A stretch of 64,000 bases of DNA from Luidia sarsii (GCA_949987565.1 OX465104.1:4707052-4771051); one strand, 5' to 3'; counted from the stretch's first letter, positions 34,101 through 45,795 are shown. Notes: generated by a model not told the origin, from the letters alone. Translations and numbers: made by a program.

Positions 34101-36734
34101 TCCGGAAGACCTCATGTTTTTCTTGGAGCATCTCCGTCTTGGTGGCAAGGTCTTCCGAGTTGATGAAGTTCTCCTCATGTACAGATATCACCCTAGTGCG
34201 GCCACTCATTCAGTCACAGAGTCAGTACATTGTTCCCCACAATATCGAGGCCCCAGGGTTTCGATCCCAGCAGACCTTTTCTCAAAGTTCCTGCTAGGAT
34301 CGAAACATCAGGCTTTCTGCATTTTTTGACTTTTACATTTTGGTCATTTTAGTAACCAGTGTGTAACATCATCATGTTTGTATTGATGTCACACTCTTTC
34401 AAAAGTTCCTTGTCAGTTTTTCATTGATTTGTTGGACTTGAATTGGAAAAGCTGCATCCACTTTGTGTGATCCTTGAGCTGCTGTAGCCAGGTTTACACC
34501 AATTGGTTGATTGCATCTGAATGAAAGCGGGGCAGTGATCCCTGGAGATATACGGCAGTTAATGTTTGAATTGCTTCTGACTGGCGCCCCCACCCCGGCA
34601 AACACTAGTTGAATTTTAGGGAAGGCCATCATCTAAGGGTTTGATAGCTCAGATAGTAAGAGTGCTGATACGCAAAACAAGAGGTCTCGGGTTCAAGTCC
34701 CAGTCCATTCAAAGTTTTCTTTGTCATTTTTTCAATTTGTTCGAAAGTTCCCAGTCAGTTTTCATTTGTTTGACATATATTACTCTGAGTAAATTATTGT
34801 CAAGAACTTTATTTTTCTTAGAGCATGAGCTCAACTCTTAACCGCTTTAAATCCACCAAATGCATGACCTTAACCAGCTCAGTAGTCTAGAGCCTTAGAC
34901 ATCTGCACTAGACAGCAAGAGTTAAGGGTTCAAATCCCATCTAATCCGTCTGTCATTATCTAGCAGGCAATTGGGGAAAGCACGGAGCATGCAGTGCTAA
35001 TTATACATAAAGTGGGGAGAATGATTGGATCAGATTATCGTCGATCAATCCGCGCAGTTAGGATTTTCTAAGAATTCCTAATCAATGGCAAATATGGACG
35101 TGATAGTTTGTTTAGGTTCAGGCAGGGTTATGGTTAAGCATAATTTGAAGGGTCTTCTCTCTCATGTTGAACTTGCAGAGAGTCTATATGGAAGATCCGT
35201 ATGGAGGCCCTTGAGGAGAGAGTCCTTGCTGAATGGGATTCGCTGACCATATGGAATGCCGGCAAGCAGGGCAGAAGGTTCTATCGTTGCCTGGCAGACT
35301 GCAACAAGAAAAAGGTAGGACTGGAGGAAAGGACTTGAAGGTTATAGACCGGCTTGCTTCAAATTGTGAGCCATTCTGCGAGGGTCTTTGATCCTTCCCA
35401 CCCTTTTGTTTTTTTCTTAATCTCCCCTCCCTTGGTGTACATCTGCATCTCACTCACTTCCATTTTTGTCCTTTCCTCTGTCATGTACATGTATCAGGGC
35501 TTTCCTTTCCCTGACTGTATGTGTACGTCCTTGTCACTTTGCCTTTGAGAAAGGCCCTGCTAGGGATCAAAACGTCAGCCCCTCCTAACTTTTGAGATTT
35601 TTGTCTTTGAAAGCAAACAAATAAAGGACAAAGTGACTTGGAATTACTCTCAAACAAATTGAAAAAAAAAATGGCAAAGAAAACTTTGACTGGGCCGGGA
35701 CTTGAACACGCGATGTCTGGTTTTACATACCAGCATTTAGACAAGCAAATGCACCCAAAATGCCATAGGCTGTCCTCCATTGTATTTTCTGTGGCTCTGA
35801 CCTGGGCCCTGTAACACTCCTTAGGCATCACCCCCGTCACATACAAATATGAAAATGCAGGCTGTGGTTTAAGGCTGAATTGGTAGGTTTTGTTGTCCTG
35901 CCAACTTTAATACCTGTGACATTATAACCCATTGAGGAAATTAAACAAGAACCTAAGCCCTAGCCTTAGCCTTCAACTCATAAAAGGCTATGCAGTGTAG
36001 GGATTACTATGACAACCACTTGGGAGTTGCATTCATAATGGAGCACGAAAGTCTTGTAAGTGTTGTAATCAGGGGAATCTGAATCGTAAGTAGAATGTCT
36101 AAAATATTGTTTGACAATTCTTGATTACTTAGGTCATTCAGTTCTGTGATGTTGATGCCAAGAAAATTGAGAAGGGCGTTTACATCTACGAAGAAAGCAA
36201 GGTAAAGTTAATCCTCTTATTTACCTCTTATATGCATTTACAAAAATATGTTACTGATAATTTGACTTTTCCTGGTCATAAAGTTTCATCGTTAGTATCG
36301 TGCAATTTTTTTGAAAACTTCCATAACCATTTTTATTTATTGAACAAACGAGGCACTTTGACTTTCCTATGAAGTTATCAAAGCCATTTTTATTTATTGT
36401 ATTTCACCCAGACAATTCCGAAGCCAAGAATTCCCATCGTTCACTTCTCTGATGCTAAGCCACCTTTTGTCATCTGCGTCAAAATGGTATGGTAGACGTT
36501 GAAAAAGCAATCAGTTTTGCTTTTGGATTTCTTAGGTTGATTTACAATTCCAGCGATATTATGAAATAAGTGCAGTATGAATTAAACAAAAGTTTTGTAT
36601 TAGTTGTACAATATTTCAGTGACGTATGAAGAAATTATTTTTGTGACCACCAGGACTTGACTGGAGGTAATTTTGAGAGAAACTTGGCCTCTCTGTCGCT
36701 GACTGAAGGAAAGGATTATGTCTTCTTCAGTTAA
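28176..36734 (+). CDS. B3GNTL1: Queuosine-tRNA galactosyltransferase (GT2 family)
   Basis: Twelve exons: 28176-28232, 29490-29606, 29960-30059, 30555-30619, 31077-31142, 31898-31993, 33234-33329, 34096-34220, 35179-35314, 36133-36201, 36412-36486, 36654-36734. Every junction keeps frame; predicted 360 aa, against 361 in human. Formerly annotated as a beta-1,3-GlcNAc-transferase-like protein, this family is now reported to add galactose to queuosine in tRNA-Tyr. Visible: [20 protein letters not shown] (GT-A nucleotide fold), [20 protein letters not shown] then ADDVM (DXD-type metal/UDP site), [77 protein letters not shown] and [10 protein letters not shown]. No signal peptide or membrane segment, so cytosolic. 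Intron 1 holds a G-rich minisatellite. Confidence 0.96.
28345..29430 (+). repeat. G-rich ~15-bp minisatellite in B3GNTL1 intron 1
   Basis: Over 1 kb of GGGCGAGTTGGCAAG-type units with variants (GGCAAGTTGGTAAGG). A higher-order unit recurs: the marker GGTGGGGGACACGTTGGCAA appears at about 28889, 29089 and 29349. Long Pro/Leu/Thr/Cys frames on the minus strand are artefacts of the repeat. Confidence 0.95.
30686..30870. repeat. Family-1 hairpin repeat in B3GNTL1 intron 4
   Basis: Complete left outer arm (GATATATACAAAAATGTTGC) and perfect inner arms around GGACCTTTCTCAAAGACC; the right arm ends in TTTGAGAATATATATAT. Both flanks are TA-dinucleotide runs. Confidence 0.85.
32070..32350 (-). repeat. 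tRNA-derived SINE, near full length
   Basis: Minus strand, in plus-strand order: GGCAAAGAAAACTTTGACTG, GAACCCGAGACCTC, CTGAGCTATCCAGCCCCTAG, AATCAACTAGTCTTTGCC, then GTAAACCTGGCTACAGCAGC. B3GNTL1 intron 6. Confidence 0.85.
32519..32795. repeat. Family-2 hairpin repeat (hammerhead-like), best copy
   Basis: Outer arms TATAGGAAGGTTTGCGGTGA and TCACCGCAAACCTTCCTATA. The core reads CTCCTGATGACGACCAGAGC then ATACTGGTCGAAACATTGAG. GACCAG pairs perfectly with CTGGTC, and CTC before CTGATGA pairs with GAG after the putative cleavage triplet. In B3GNTL1 intron 6. Confidence 0.88.
33040..33150. repeat. Family-2 half repeat
   Basis: Left arm only: GGAAGGTTTGCAGTGACACC to GCTCAACGTTTTGGGCAGTG and CCGTCATCAGAAG, which on the minus strand is CTTCTGATGACGGGCAG with CTGCCCAAAACGTTGAG. 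Confidence 0.8.
33603..33775. repeat. Family-1 hairpin repeat, diverged
   Basis: Has ATATGCAAAAGTTTTGCAAA, GGCCGGACGTTTCAATCCTA, then CTTTTGAGAAAGATCCTGTT and a decayed right arm (CAAAACATCAAGG). B3GNTL1 intron 7. Confidence 0.75.
33838..33990. repeat. Family-2 half repeat
   Basis: Has ATATAGGAAGGCTTGCGGTG, TCTGAAAAGAACCTGAGTGA and AACTCAACGTTCCAGCCAGT ending GGCCATCATCAC. No right arm. B3GNTL1 intron 7. Confidence 0.7.
34225..34385. repeat. Family-1 hairpin repeat starting at the exon 8 donor
   Basis: Starts within five bases of the exon 8 splice donor: GGCCCCAGGGTTTCGATCCC, CTTTTCTCAAAGTTCCTGCT, then AGGATCGAAACATCAGG. Confidence 0.7.
34410..34770 (+). repeat. tRNA-derived SINE, longest copy
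   Basis: About 360 bp. Left module ATTGGAAAAGCTGCATCCAC; GAAAGCGGGGCAGTGATCCC; GATATACGGCAGTTAATG; tRNA head TTGATAGCTCAGATAGTAAG; B box GGGTTCAAGTCC; tail TTCCCAGTCAGTTTTCATTT. The last part resembles the inverse of the first module, so the element may have short terminal inverted repeats. Confidence 0.85.
34862..35010 (+). repeat. Second tRNA-derived SINE family
   Basis: Has CCAGCTCAGTAGTCTAGAGC (A box) and GGGTTCAAATCCC (B box), followed by AATTGGGGAAAGCACGGAGC. B3GNTL1 intron 8. Confidence 0.65.
35528..35615 (+). repeat. Family-1 half repeat
   Basis: Right arm only: CTTTGCCTTTGAGAAAGGCC, GATCAAAACGTCAGCCCC, AACTTTTGAGATTTTTGTC. Confidence 0.7.
35640..35740 (-). repeat. tRNA-derived SINE head
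   Basis: Minus-strand copy: GGCAAAGAAAACTTTGACTG, GGACTTGAACACGCGATG, ACATACCAGCATTTAG; the rest is lost. Confidence 0.7.
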
Positions 36735-36789
36735 CCTCATGTGAGCTGGAATCAGCAAGGAGGTAAGATTACCAAGTTATTACAGAGAA

Positions 36790-37262
36790 TCTTAAGCCGT
36801 GTCCGGACAGGACTTATTTTTTACCGAGCCCGTGGGTAACATTCCAATGGGTAAATCTTCCCGGCGTCCGCACTTGGACTTTTCGACTCGGGTAAACCGA
36901 GACGATTGGTAAAAGTAACCGACTCATGTACATGTGTATGTACTCTAGGTACACAAACACGTTGTTACCCTGTGCCCGCACGAGTCTTGCATACAGCAAC
37001 GTAACGTGCGGGGCGCCAGATGTGTTTTTTTACCGAGTCGTTTACCGAGACGTCGTGTCCGGACTGGACTTTTTGACTCGGTTAAACTGACCTGGTCAAT
37101 TTAACCGGGCTGAAGTTGGTCGGTTAAACTACCCATTCAAGTCGGGTAAGTTACCTGGGAGGAAAACTTCCTGGGCTGTCCGCACTGGACTTAAAATGGT
37201 CAAGTTACCCATTTGCTCGGTTAGTTTACCCAAATTAAGTCCAGTGCGACAGGGCTAAACTC
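36790..37262. mobile_element. Fold-back element in B3GNTL1 3' region
   Basis: Ends TTAAGCCGTGTCCGGACAGG and, inverted, TTTAGCCCTGTCGCACTGG. The interior is rich in GGTAAACC/GGGTAA palindromes and repeats TGTCCGGACTGGAC. No open frame. It starts 56 bases after the stop codon. Confidence 0.7.
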
Positions 37263-38428
37263 AAAACAAATTTTGTGAGCCCCAAAACTGCCGACTAACT
37301 GGAATAAATTGAAATATACAGCTAATAAAAAGTCACGTTGTCTTACTTTTCAATCACTGCAGGACTTTTTTCTGCAGAATTCTTTCTGCTTTTGTGAAAG
37401 GTCCTGCTAAATTAGAAATTGTTTCATTTATTTCAACAAGAATATTCAAACACCAATATTGTCTTTCAACAAACATTTGAAATTGGGATTATCATATTTT
37501 TGTCAAGACGCATGAATTCAATCCCTTTTAGTAAGAAATTTGATTTACAAATGTAATGCAATTACACAGTGCCCATATTCCCCAAAATTATGAATTAATA
37601 AGTTTGTTTGTTAAATGTGAAGATTTTTTATTACAGTAAAAGTGGAAGAGAAGCATTTACTACTTTCTATCAAGCAAATTATTACATCAAAGTGTAGATG
37701 TCAAAATGTCAAAGTGATGGAAGTTCTACAGGGTGAATATTATTCATGAATGAAGCAAAACATATTAAACTATCATCTTAAACATGAGACACTGAAGTTT
37801 TTATCCTAGCAGGCAGTTTTCACTCATTGTGCATACTACTGTAAACTATTATCTAAGTAAAACATTCTAGTAAAAGTAAAGTAAAACTTTATCAGCATTT
37901 GAAATATTTTTAGGTAGAAGATTGTGTGACTGCTCAGTCTACTCAAGCATATCTTGAAGAAATAGATTGATGTTAAAGCTCTCCAAAATTATAGGTTTTA
38001 TTTCACTTTGATTTTTATGCACAAGCTTGTTAATTTACACATGTGTATGCCCTCGACACCTAGAAGTTTACCCTAACATTGCATGAAAATATCACCAACT
38101 CCGAAAACCATTCCATACATTGTAGTTTTGGGACTGAAGAGGTTGATGAAAACTGGCCCTAGGGACAGTATTTGTCAGGATGGTTTCCTTGGAGTTTCAT
38201 GAGTGATAATTTGCTCAATAAACTAGTCTCGTATTGTGGAAAAGGGTGTTCGATTGAACAGGTCTAAAGCACTGTAAAATTACGTGCTTACGTGCACAAA
38301 ATTATGTGGAAAAAGGAGAAATCCTGAACACTTTGCAGATGCAAATCTGCAATGGACCTTTCCCATGAAATATGCAAATAAGAGCTGGCGCCTGGTTGGC
38401 CTTATTGTTTGCCCAAACCAACTACATC
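37263..38428. other. Convergent 3' intergenic region
   Basis: AT-rich, no exon seen. AATAAA on plus at about 37303 and 38217 could end B3GNTL1; TTTATT at about 37997 could serve AAAP gene A from the other side. Confidence 0.4.
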
Positions 38429-41400
38429 TCAAGGAGCCACGGTAGTCATGTTTGTCACATTGCCTGAGTTGACGTAGCAAGGAGTGACGTATCCAGTCTC
38501 ATCATTTGCTATGGCAACGCTGACAATGATCAGGGAGGCAATGATGATGGCGGGGGTAACGACGATGAGTACGATGGAGACAGCTGTCTCGAAGATGTGC
38601 ATCTTCCTGAAAAGAGATAGTATTGGATATTTTAAAGACTTCAGGCACTAAAGTATATATAACTAAACGCATATAGCTACCATGCAATTTGCTTATCACA
38701 AATGAATTAGCATTTAATTTACATAATATTTGCTTGCTATAATATGCCAACATAATCATTGGCATATTATTTGCATACCATTATTAATTTTTGCATCTGA
38801 AGTTCTTTCAGGTTTGCATGTTGGAAAAACCAACTGGAAGGTTTGTGGTGACAAAATGTAGCACATCTCTTTTGAGAAGGACAGTGATGGCTGTGAGTTC
38901 TCTGCTCGTCAAGACTGTTGAAGTACACACTGCCCAAAAGGTTGAGTTTCTGGCTCTTTTCAGAGCCACACACTCCTTCTCAAAAGAGATGTGTTACATG
39001 CTGTCACTGCAAACTTTCGACATGATTGATTACAGTGTTAAATAAATACTAGTAGCTCAGATGGGATACGTGGCAAACAGCCATTGAATAAGATTCTCTT
39101 TGATGATAATTTAGTAATATATAATGAATTGGTTTGTGTTCTTCTTTCCTTTTCATCTTTCCTTTCAGAGTGATGAAGCAAAGACCAAGCCCGGATACTC
39201 ACGGGCGTTGGGAGAAGCTGTCGGCCATATACATGGATCTCAGACGAAGGTAGGACAGGGCAGGAGTGAGGAAAGTCACCATGGGGAAAAGAACCCCTCC
39301 AACCAGCGTCACCACGACGGCAAAGTCGTTCAGAGTCTCGGCGATGAAGACGATGAAGACGACGAGGGAAGTGCGCAGGAGGATTCGCTTCCAGCCTATC
39401 ACTGGGATGGGAAAGAGACAAGGAGAGATTGTCACCACGGAAGGGATGGGAGGAAGGGCTTGGTATGGTGGTGTGTTCTATGGCTGTTTCTCTGTCTGAT
39501 TGCCAGCCAAGTTTTTGGCTCTCCGTATATTGCTGTAGCAGACTACTTGGAGTAGAGGGATAGATGGAGAATCCTGTACTCGATCCTTATGGATGCTGGG
39601 GTAGAGGGATAATCCTGTAGTCGTTAAGGTGATAAGAGCACTGATATGCGGTCCAGTCAAAGTTTCCTGAGCCATTTTTCAAACATTTCCAAAATTGCTC
39701 AAGAGTTCTTTAGTCAGTTTTTCCTGTATTCGTTTAACTATTGTTACTTGACTTACAATGGATATCCTGTTAAAGGTTTCTTTGGTCACATAACACAGCT
39801 GTGCATTGTTCACCGACTTTGTAAGTGATGATCAATGTGGTGATATTAATTAATCTCTAGTTACTTGGACTAGAAAAGTTCATGAAGAAGGCATTAGTCT
39901 CCAGTCAGTACCTTCTGGGATGTCCAAGATATGCTCCAGGTGTTGGAACAGTGGGTTGACCACGATGAGCAGAACGGGTGCACTGCTGATGAGCAGCAAC
40001 AGGCCTGGTACTACTACCAAGCTCCCCCTGGGTAGCACGGAGAGAAGACTAGCACTCAGCACCTCATCCATTGGAGGGACGATGTCACCGTAGGTCACAA
40101 AGACAATCAGTAAGGTGGGGAAGAGGAAGATGACAATCACTGGGAAGGAGAAAGTCAAAGATGGAGGTTATTGAATTTAGTTGGTTGGGTCCCTCTGTCA
40201 CTATAGGCATGTATTGAAATCTTGTCTAAGTTGTGTTTAGTTTCTGGGTTTGATTTGTGATGGTCTGTTTAGGACAAGCTTTTTAGCTTCAGAGGAGATG
40301 GTCATGATACCGAAAAGAAGGAATAGAAAAAACAGTTTTTAAGGGGAAAGGAGTAGATAGAGGGAGGGAACGCATCACGTAATTCTTAGCCTGAACAACT
40401 GGGTTACTGACAGCAAGAATAGTTTTTTTTTTCAAAAGGCTGTAACCCATTCATAGCCTTAACCACTGAGCTACAGACAACAAGATCAGTTTTAATAGCC
40501 TTATTTCTACAAAAAGGCTGTTATTCGACAGGATTGGAGTGACATGATCCCCGCCGGTCTGCCATAGACATCGGTGGACTGGGGACTTCATATGACATGG
40601 GACTTCATAATGATAGTGGTGGTGGTGGTGATAATGATATGATGGTGATGATGATAACAAGTTGTCCAGTGGAATGTCTGGCCAAATGATTATTTGGTAT
40701 TATAGAGAAGGGACTGCACTGTCAACAAATATGTACTTTTTTCGTTTTGAAATGATACTTGGAGGCCAAAATTGTGTCTATATTTTGTGTCCAGAATACA
40801 CCGCATCAACTCTTTAAAGAGTATTTTTATATTGTAGTGCTTATTTTTGTTCATTGATCATGGTGGAAATTAAATTTTTCATATTAGATAAATATGGTTT
40901 TGTGTTATAAATTCATTATCTATTTATTTGGAAGTATTTGCGCAAAATGTTTGAGTTGACTACTTACAAAGGAAACTTGAAAGGGCGCTTCTGTCGAAAC
41001 TCCCGGGCTGTTCCATCGCTCGCTGGATCTCGGGGTAGACGAAATGACCCCCCAGGAGGAAAATGGTAGCGCTCACCAGCTTGCCGAAAGCCCACGGGCG
41101 TAACGGCGGCTGCGTCTCGGCCAGGGCCTCACCATTTCCGTGGAGGTAGATCGCAGCATCGATGAAGATGAGGAGGATAGCCACGAGAGTGGTGACGATG
41201 CTGAGGGCGCCAAGCAGCCTGGATATCAGCGAGAAACGACCCACGAGGGTAAGGCATCCGCCACGGTGACTTAATGCTTCGGGACAAACCTTTCTGAATA
41301 TTATTTTATCAACGCCATGGGCTATTGTACCTTTGAATCTGGTATACCAAAGCCACACAAAATATAATGTTGAAATAATTTGAGAAGTACGTGGCATTAA

Positions 41401-44400
41401 TCAGGGCTTGTTGGTGGACAGTACAAGGCATCCTCAAATCCAGCTTATACAAGGGAAGATATATGATTTAGGTCTTCTTCAATTATTTTCATATCAAGCA
41501 TCGTATCGCCGTGTGCAGTTGGTCTTTCCCAATGGTGTGTGGTAGATGTAGCAGTCGAAAATTCTTCTCTGAAGTCGATTTTGCAATTTCCCAAGATCTC
41601 TGTTCCTGTCAAAGTTAAGTCCGATACAAATGGCGTATTTGGCTTGGACAACAACATGGTCTTTTCTTGTGAATAATTCATGTGGAATAGTCATACCCAT
41701 ATCTGTTCTATAGGACAACTTCAGCACATATTTTATGGATTGTATAAGTCCCTAATTTCCTAAATTTCGGAGATTGATCGACTTGGGCCCTATCAGTCAA
41801 GAGAAAGTTTCCCAGCCACGAGTCGATGCTTACCAGAAGTGCTTGGGCATTCCCACCCAAATGGCTGGGCACATGACAGCGCCTAGGATCAGCGGCCAAT
41901 AGCAGTACGTGTCATACAGGCTGGGACCAATGACGACGAGTACCAGTTCGGACGTTGCTAGGAGCATTGCCACAGTGGCGCCAAAACTTGCCAAGTCGAC
42001 CAACACATTCACTGCGTGTCTGGGGGAAGAGGAATGAGACCAATGGTAAGCAGAGATTGGAATCAAAATATTAAAGTAAACACCATATAATTCTAATGTG
42101 CTGCATTAACATCGTGGAGGTTGTACTCAAGAGGGCGAGTGGTTCCTCAATGGGGATTTGCCCTACGTACTTGACGGCTGATTTGCACTGGGCCTTTGCT
42201 CAGTGCTTTGCATGAGTGCCTGCTGAAAAGATAATAGCCAGTTCAGGCGGGGTCTGAACCCGCGACTGCTTTCTGCGAGTGCAGATGTAGTACCACTGTG
42301 CTTGTTGAGGCCATGTGATGTATTCGAATCTGTAGTGGTGGGTAGCGTGTTCGTGATATTGTTTGTGTTGGTGATCATGATAATGTAATTCAATGAGGGT
42401 TTTCCCATCGAGTGATCTGGCAGGCTACCTCGTGTTCAGTGGAAGTAGCACATAATAATGTATAGGCCTACACGAACTGCGTTAATTACCAGTTCTGCAC
42501 TTTTGCGTTGGTGTACCTTCACGTATTCAAAATACATGTAATTATGATGTAGTGACGAGATTTACAAAACAGTTTCTCCTGATGACGGGCAGAGCACTCA
42601 CTGTCCGAAACATTGAGTTACCGGCCCTTTTCAGTGAGCCACACTCGTTCTCAGAAAAGGGATGTCTAATTATAATCTACACGGTGTCGCCGCAAAGTTA
42701 AAAAAAAAAACACCTTCCAGTTGGTTAATTGATCAGCTCATCCAATGACCACTGCTTACAGAATTGTCTGTCTATTACCGTTGTGGAAGTATTATGATTA
42801 TATTGAAGTACAGTATGAACCTTTGTTAGGGTAAAAAAAACCCTACCTTGCCCAGTTGCCAAAGGCCTCGTAGGCAATACCGCCATAAGGATTGGTGTCC
42901 TCGAACCACGTGACCCTCACCATATTCCAGCAGTTGCCAAGCAATATGGCGGAGTAGGCCAGCAGGAAAACAAGAAGAGCAAATGCCAGGAATCCAGCCC
43001 ACCCTTTCGAGAGACAAAAACAAATCCTTAGTAAAAGAAATTGCCAGCAAATTCAACCCCCAAGCCGAAGCTGCTTTTAAAAAAGCAATACAGAATTGTT
43101 GCCTACTAGTTTTTAACATGAATGCCACCCAGATACATGCTTGTCAAGAGGGGCATTTCCAACCTTGCAAAAAAAAATTCTAACTTGAGGGCTAAATTAA
43201 TGAGCAAATTTGTCGAATATAATGGTTTTATTTAATCGAACTTGAAATCGGCAAGTTCAATTTACATTTTATGCACTTTACCAAAACTGTGCCCAGGATA
43301 TAGGTCACAAATCCCACACATTGTGTGTTAAACCAACAAAAGGTTCACGAAACTGATCCATCATTGTAAGAAACCTTTGTATTCACTGTATAGAAGCCCC
43401 CTGTCTATATTGTGTAGCGGTGAAAAGCCCCAGATTCATAGGAGTGAATTCCTTACCTGTATTGACGATGGCTACCATCATTATTGTGGCGGCAAACCCG
43501 GGGCAGTATCCCGCTATCAGGAAGATTGTCTGATGAATATTCAGACCCTCCTGTCCCTGTGCAAAATAAAGGCGCAAAAATTACCCCCCCAAAAAACATT
43601 ATACCAAAATGTTACAAACTACTGACTGACTTAAATGGCCAAAAATGCGAACGGCCCAAATTGAGAGGGCCTGACGTTTCGAACCTAGCAGGACCTTTCT
43701 AAAGGACAGACTGACCCAGGCATGCTTACCGAACCAAGGTACTGACACTGGATGTACAAGGTCCCCAATGTTCTTACGAGTTCTCCTGGAATGCTTATGT
43801 ACGGAACAACATCCATATTATATTGTAAACTTTTGTAAGCTGAATGGGTTACACTTTCAATGTCTTGACATTCTTCAGCTCAGGTAGGCCTATAATATGA
43901 ACTTTTACTACACTTATTATTACACAGAAATATGTTAGAACCACGTTATTATCTTCAAAAGTATCAATTATCAGTATCGATTGTAAAGCCTTGAATCCAC
44001 TGTAAGCCCCATGAGTGTTGGTTATAGTTGGTTAATCGTTCTTACATCATCTATTCGTCAACTATCTCATTTGGGGGTACCTCCTGCCGACATTACGGCG
44101 GGGGATAAAAATAATAGTATATGATGGAGGAAGAGAACATCTACCAGCGCAACAGGAAAGCAGCTTTAGGGTTTTTTTTTTTTTTGCTTTTTCTTTCTTC
44201 GTTGGTCATGGTCTGCCCTTGGCAAAACTAGCTAGCCTATAGGCATAAAGTGATATACAAAAATGTTGCAAACTGCTTACTGACTAAAATTACCAAAATG
44301 CAAATCTTAAAATTTAGTGGGCCTGACGTTTCGATCCTAGCAGGACCTTTCTCAGCTCAAAGGCAATCAATTGTCTCAGCTTGGTTCAGCACGCTGTTTC

Positions 44401-45125
44401 CAAGCTGGGTTCTGCCAGGTTTCGTTTAATTGGTTCTCAATGGTTCTACGGTGAATTTGTTGGATTTTGTTTGATGCTTCTGACTTTGGTTAAGATTGGT
44501 TTGGCTCTGTTTGGTTGTGTTCCGGGCTTATGTGTACTTTTGTTGGCAAATGGGGCTATAAGCATTTCGTCTGGATTTCAACAACCGGCAGACTGCAGAC
44601 GAGCTGTAGGAGAATTTAATCGGATTATGAAAATTTATGTACGGCCTATTGGTACATGTATTTCAGTCACTGAAAAAGGTTTCGGATCAAATGCTTCCAA
44701 CGTGAGGCATTCACTATGCTTGATGGCTTCTGGTATGTTGTGCACTTCTGATTCGTTTTCATAACAATAATCATGCCTGCTAATTCCTATTTTGGTGATT
44801 TTCTAACTTGACTGGATGGTGGTTTTTTTTGGATTTGTTTTCTCGGTTGTGGTATTCTAGGTTTGTTAAAAAAAGTAGATGTTGTCGTAATGGTTCTTTT
44901 ATATATATTGCTGGAACAACTATACAAGTTGTTGTATCCTCTGACACGGCCCTCATGAATATTAATGAGGACGCTGATTGGCTGTCGTGAGAGGAATGAA
45001 CGCGTAGTAGTGGTTCACTTCCTACGTACCTTCCGGCCAATGTCTTGTTCATAGGACTGGTCATCGACGGATAGTTCCACCAGATCCCCGTTATCTGTCT
45101 TGGTGTACAAGGCTGTCTTATACCT
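38429..45125 (-). CDS. AAAP-family amino acid transporter, gene A
   Basis: Minus-strand exons: 45125-45030, 43556-43457, 43003-42847, 42019-41834, 41218-40968, 40139-39912, 39401-39203, 38606-38429. All junctions agree in frame; 464 aa without the first exon. Family: PF01490, proton- or sodium-coupled neutral amino-acid carriers (SLC32/36/38-like), about 11 membrane helices. Visible: GYCPGFAATIMM (helix 1), GWAGFLAFALLVFLLAYSA, YCYWPLILGAVMCPAIW, a two-helix exon with GHFVYPEIQRAM (compare the family FGGHxxxPxIQ), PTLLIVFVTYGDIV, NPLFQHLEHIL, GWKRILLRTSLVVF, FLTPALSYLRL, and a C-terminal helix ending NVTNMTTVAP with an N-glycosylation-like NVT. The exon at 45125 starts after AG without a Met, so a 5' exon is missing (candidate at 47719-47853). 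Substrate unknown. Confidence 0.88.
38810..39022. repeat. Family-2 hairpin repeat in AAAP A intron 7
   Basis: Arms GGAAGGTTTGTGGTGACAAA and TGCTGTCACTGCAAACTTTC. The core is rearranged: CTGCTCGTCAAGACTG, then CACTGCCCAAAAGGTTGAG. Confidence 0.75.
39612..39720 (+). repeat. Degraded tRNA-derived SINE
   Basis: TAGTCGTTAAGGTGATAAGA and GGTCCAGTCAAAGTTTCCTG flank a deletion that removed the B box; the tail AGTTCTTTAGTCAGTTTTTC is present. Confidence 0.5.
42180..42325 (-). repeat. Second tRNA-derived SINE family
   Basis: Minus strand: AAGCACAGTGGTACTACATC, CGCGGGTTCAGACCCCGCC, CAGCAGGCACTCATGCAAAG. AAAP A intron 3 region. Confidence 0.6.
42565..42715 (+). repeat. Family-2 repeat, right half with hammerhead-like core
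   Basis: TCTCCTGATGACGGGCAGAG and ACTGTCCGAAACATTGAG, where GGGCAG pairs with CTGTCC and CTC with GAG; then GGTGTCGCCGCAAAG. The left arm is absent. Confidence 0.8.
43599..43709. repeat. Family-1 half repeat
   Basis: ATACCAAAATGTTACAAACT, GAGAGGGCCTGACGTTTCGA, CCTAGCAGGACCTTTCT. It lies 43 bases upstream of AAAP A exon 2 on the transcribed strand. Confidence 0.8.
44249..44362. repeat. Family-1 half repeat
   Basis: Complete left arm from TGATATACAAAAATGTTGCA to GATCCTAGCAGGACCTTTCT, with no right arm. Confidence 0.85.
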
Positions 45126-45399
45126 CTGCGATAAAAGGAGTGGTCTCGTATATCCCCAAAATACTGACGGGTGTACCTTTAACCCTCCATGCTTTAACCT
45201 TGAGCCCCCATACCACCCCGTCGATCGCTCCCTCACCTGAGAAACGCTACATTACCCCCAAGGTTCGCGGGGATGTTTGGATTAAAATTTATAACCCTGG
45301 GATATTAGCTACGCTCATGGGTTTCATATTTGCTGAGAGGGTTAATGCGCGGGTAACTCGATCCCCAGAAGTGGGCGACACAGGGCCTTTTCAAAATAG

Positions 45400-45795
45400 C
45401 CGCTCGGGCTCTGACTTTGGCTCAGGCCCAGGCTCTGGCTCTGGGCCTCTAGCTGGCTCAGGGTCTGTCTCAGGCTTTTTCTCAGGCTCTGGCTCTGACT
45501 CAGGCTCTGACTCAGGCTCAGGCTCTTTCTCTGGGCCTCTGGCTCAGGCTCTGGCTCACACTCTGGCTCAGGCTCTGTCTCTGGCTCTGTCTCAGGCTCT
45601 GGTTCAGGCTCTGGCTCTGGCTCTGGCTCTGGCTCAGACTCAGGCTCTTTCTCTGGGCCTCTGGCTCAGGCTCTGTCTCAGGCTCTGCCTCAGGCTCTGC
45701 CTCAGGCTCAGGCTCTGGCTCAGGCTCTGGCTCAGGCTTTGGCCCAGGCGCTGGCTCAGGCTCTGGCTCAGGCTCTGGCCCAGGCTCTCGTTGAG
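45400..45795 (+). repeat. Hexamer minisatellite (GGCTCT/CAGGCT)n
   Basis: About 395 bases of GGCTCTGGCTCAGG-type hexamers. Its left border AGGGCCTTTTCAAAATAGCC resembles the terminus of the MITE at 12239. Lies upstream of AAAP A exon 1. Confidence 0.9.

Noticed and set aside
44381..44764. 127-codon plus-strand frame after a hairpin repeat
   Set aside because: Trp/Gly/Val-rich without a recognisable domain or splice context; starts inside repeat-derived sequence.
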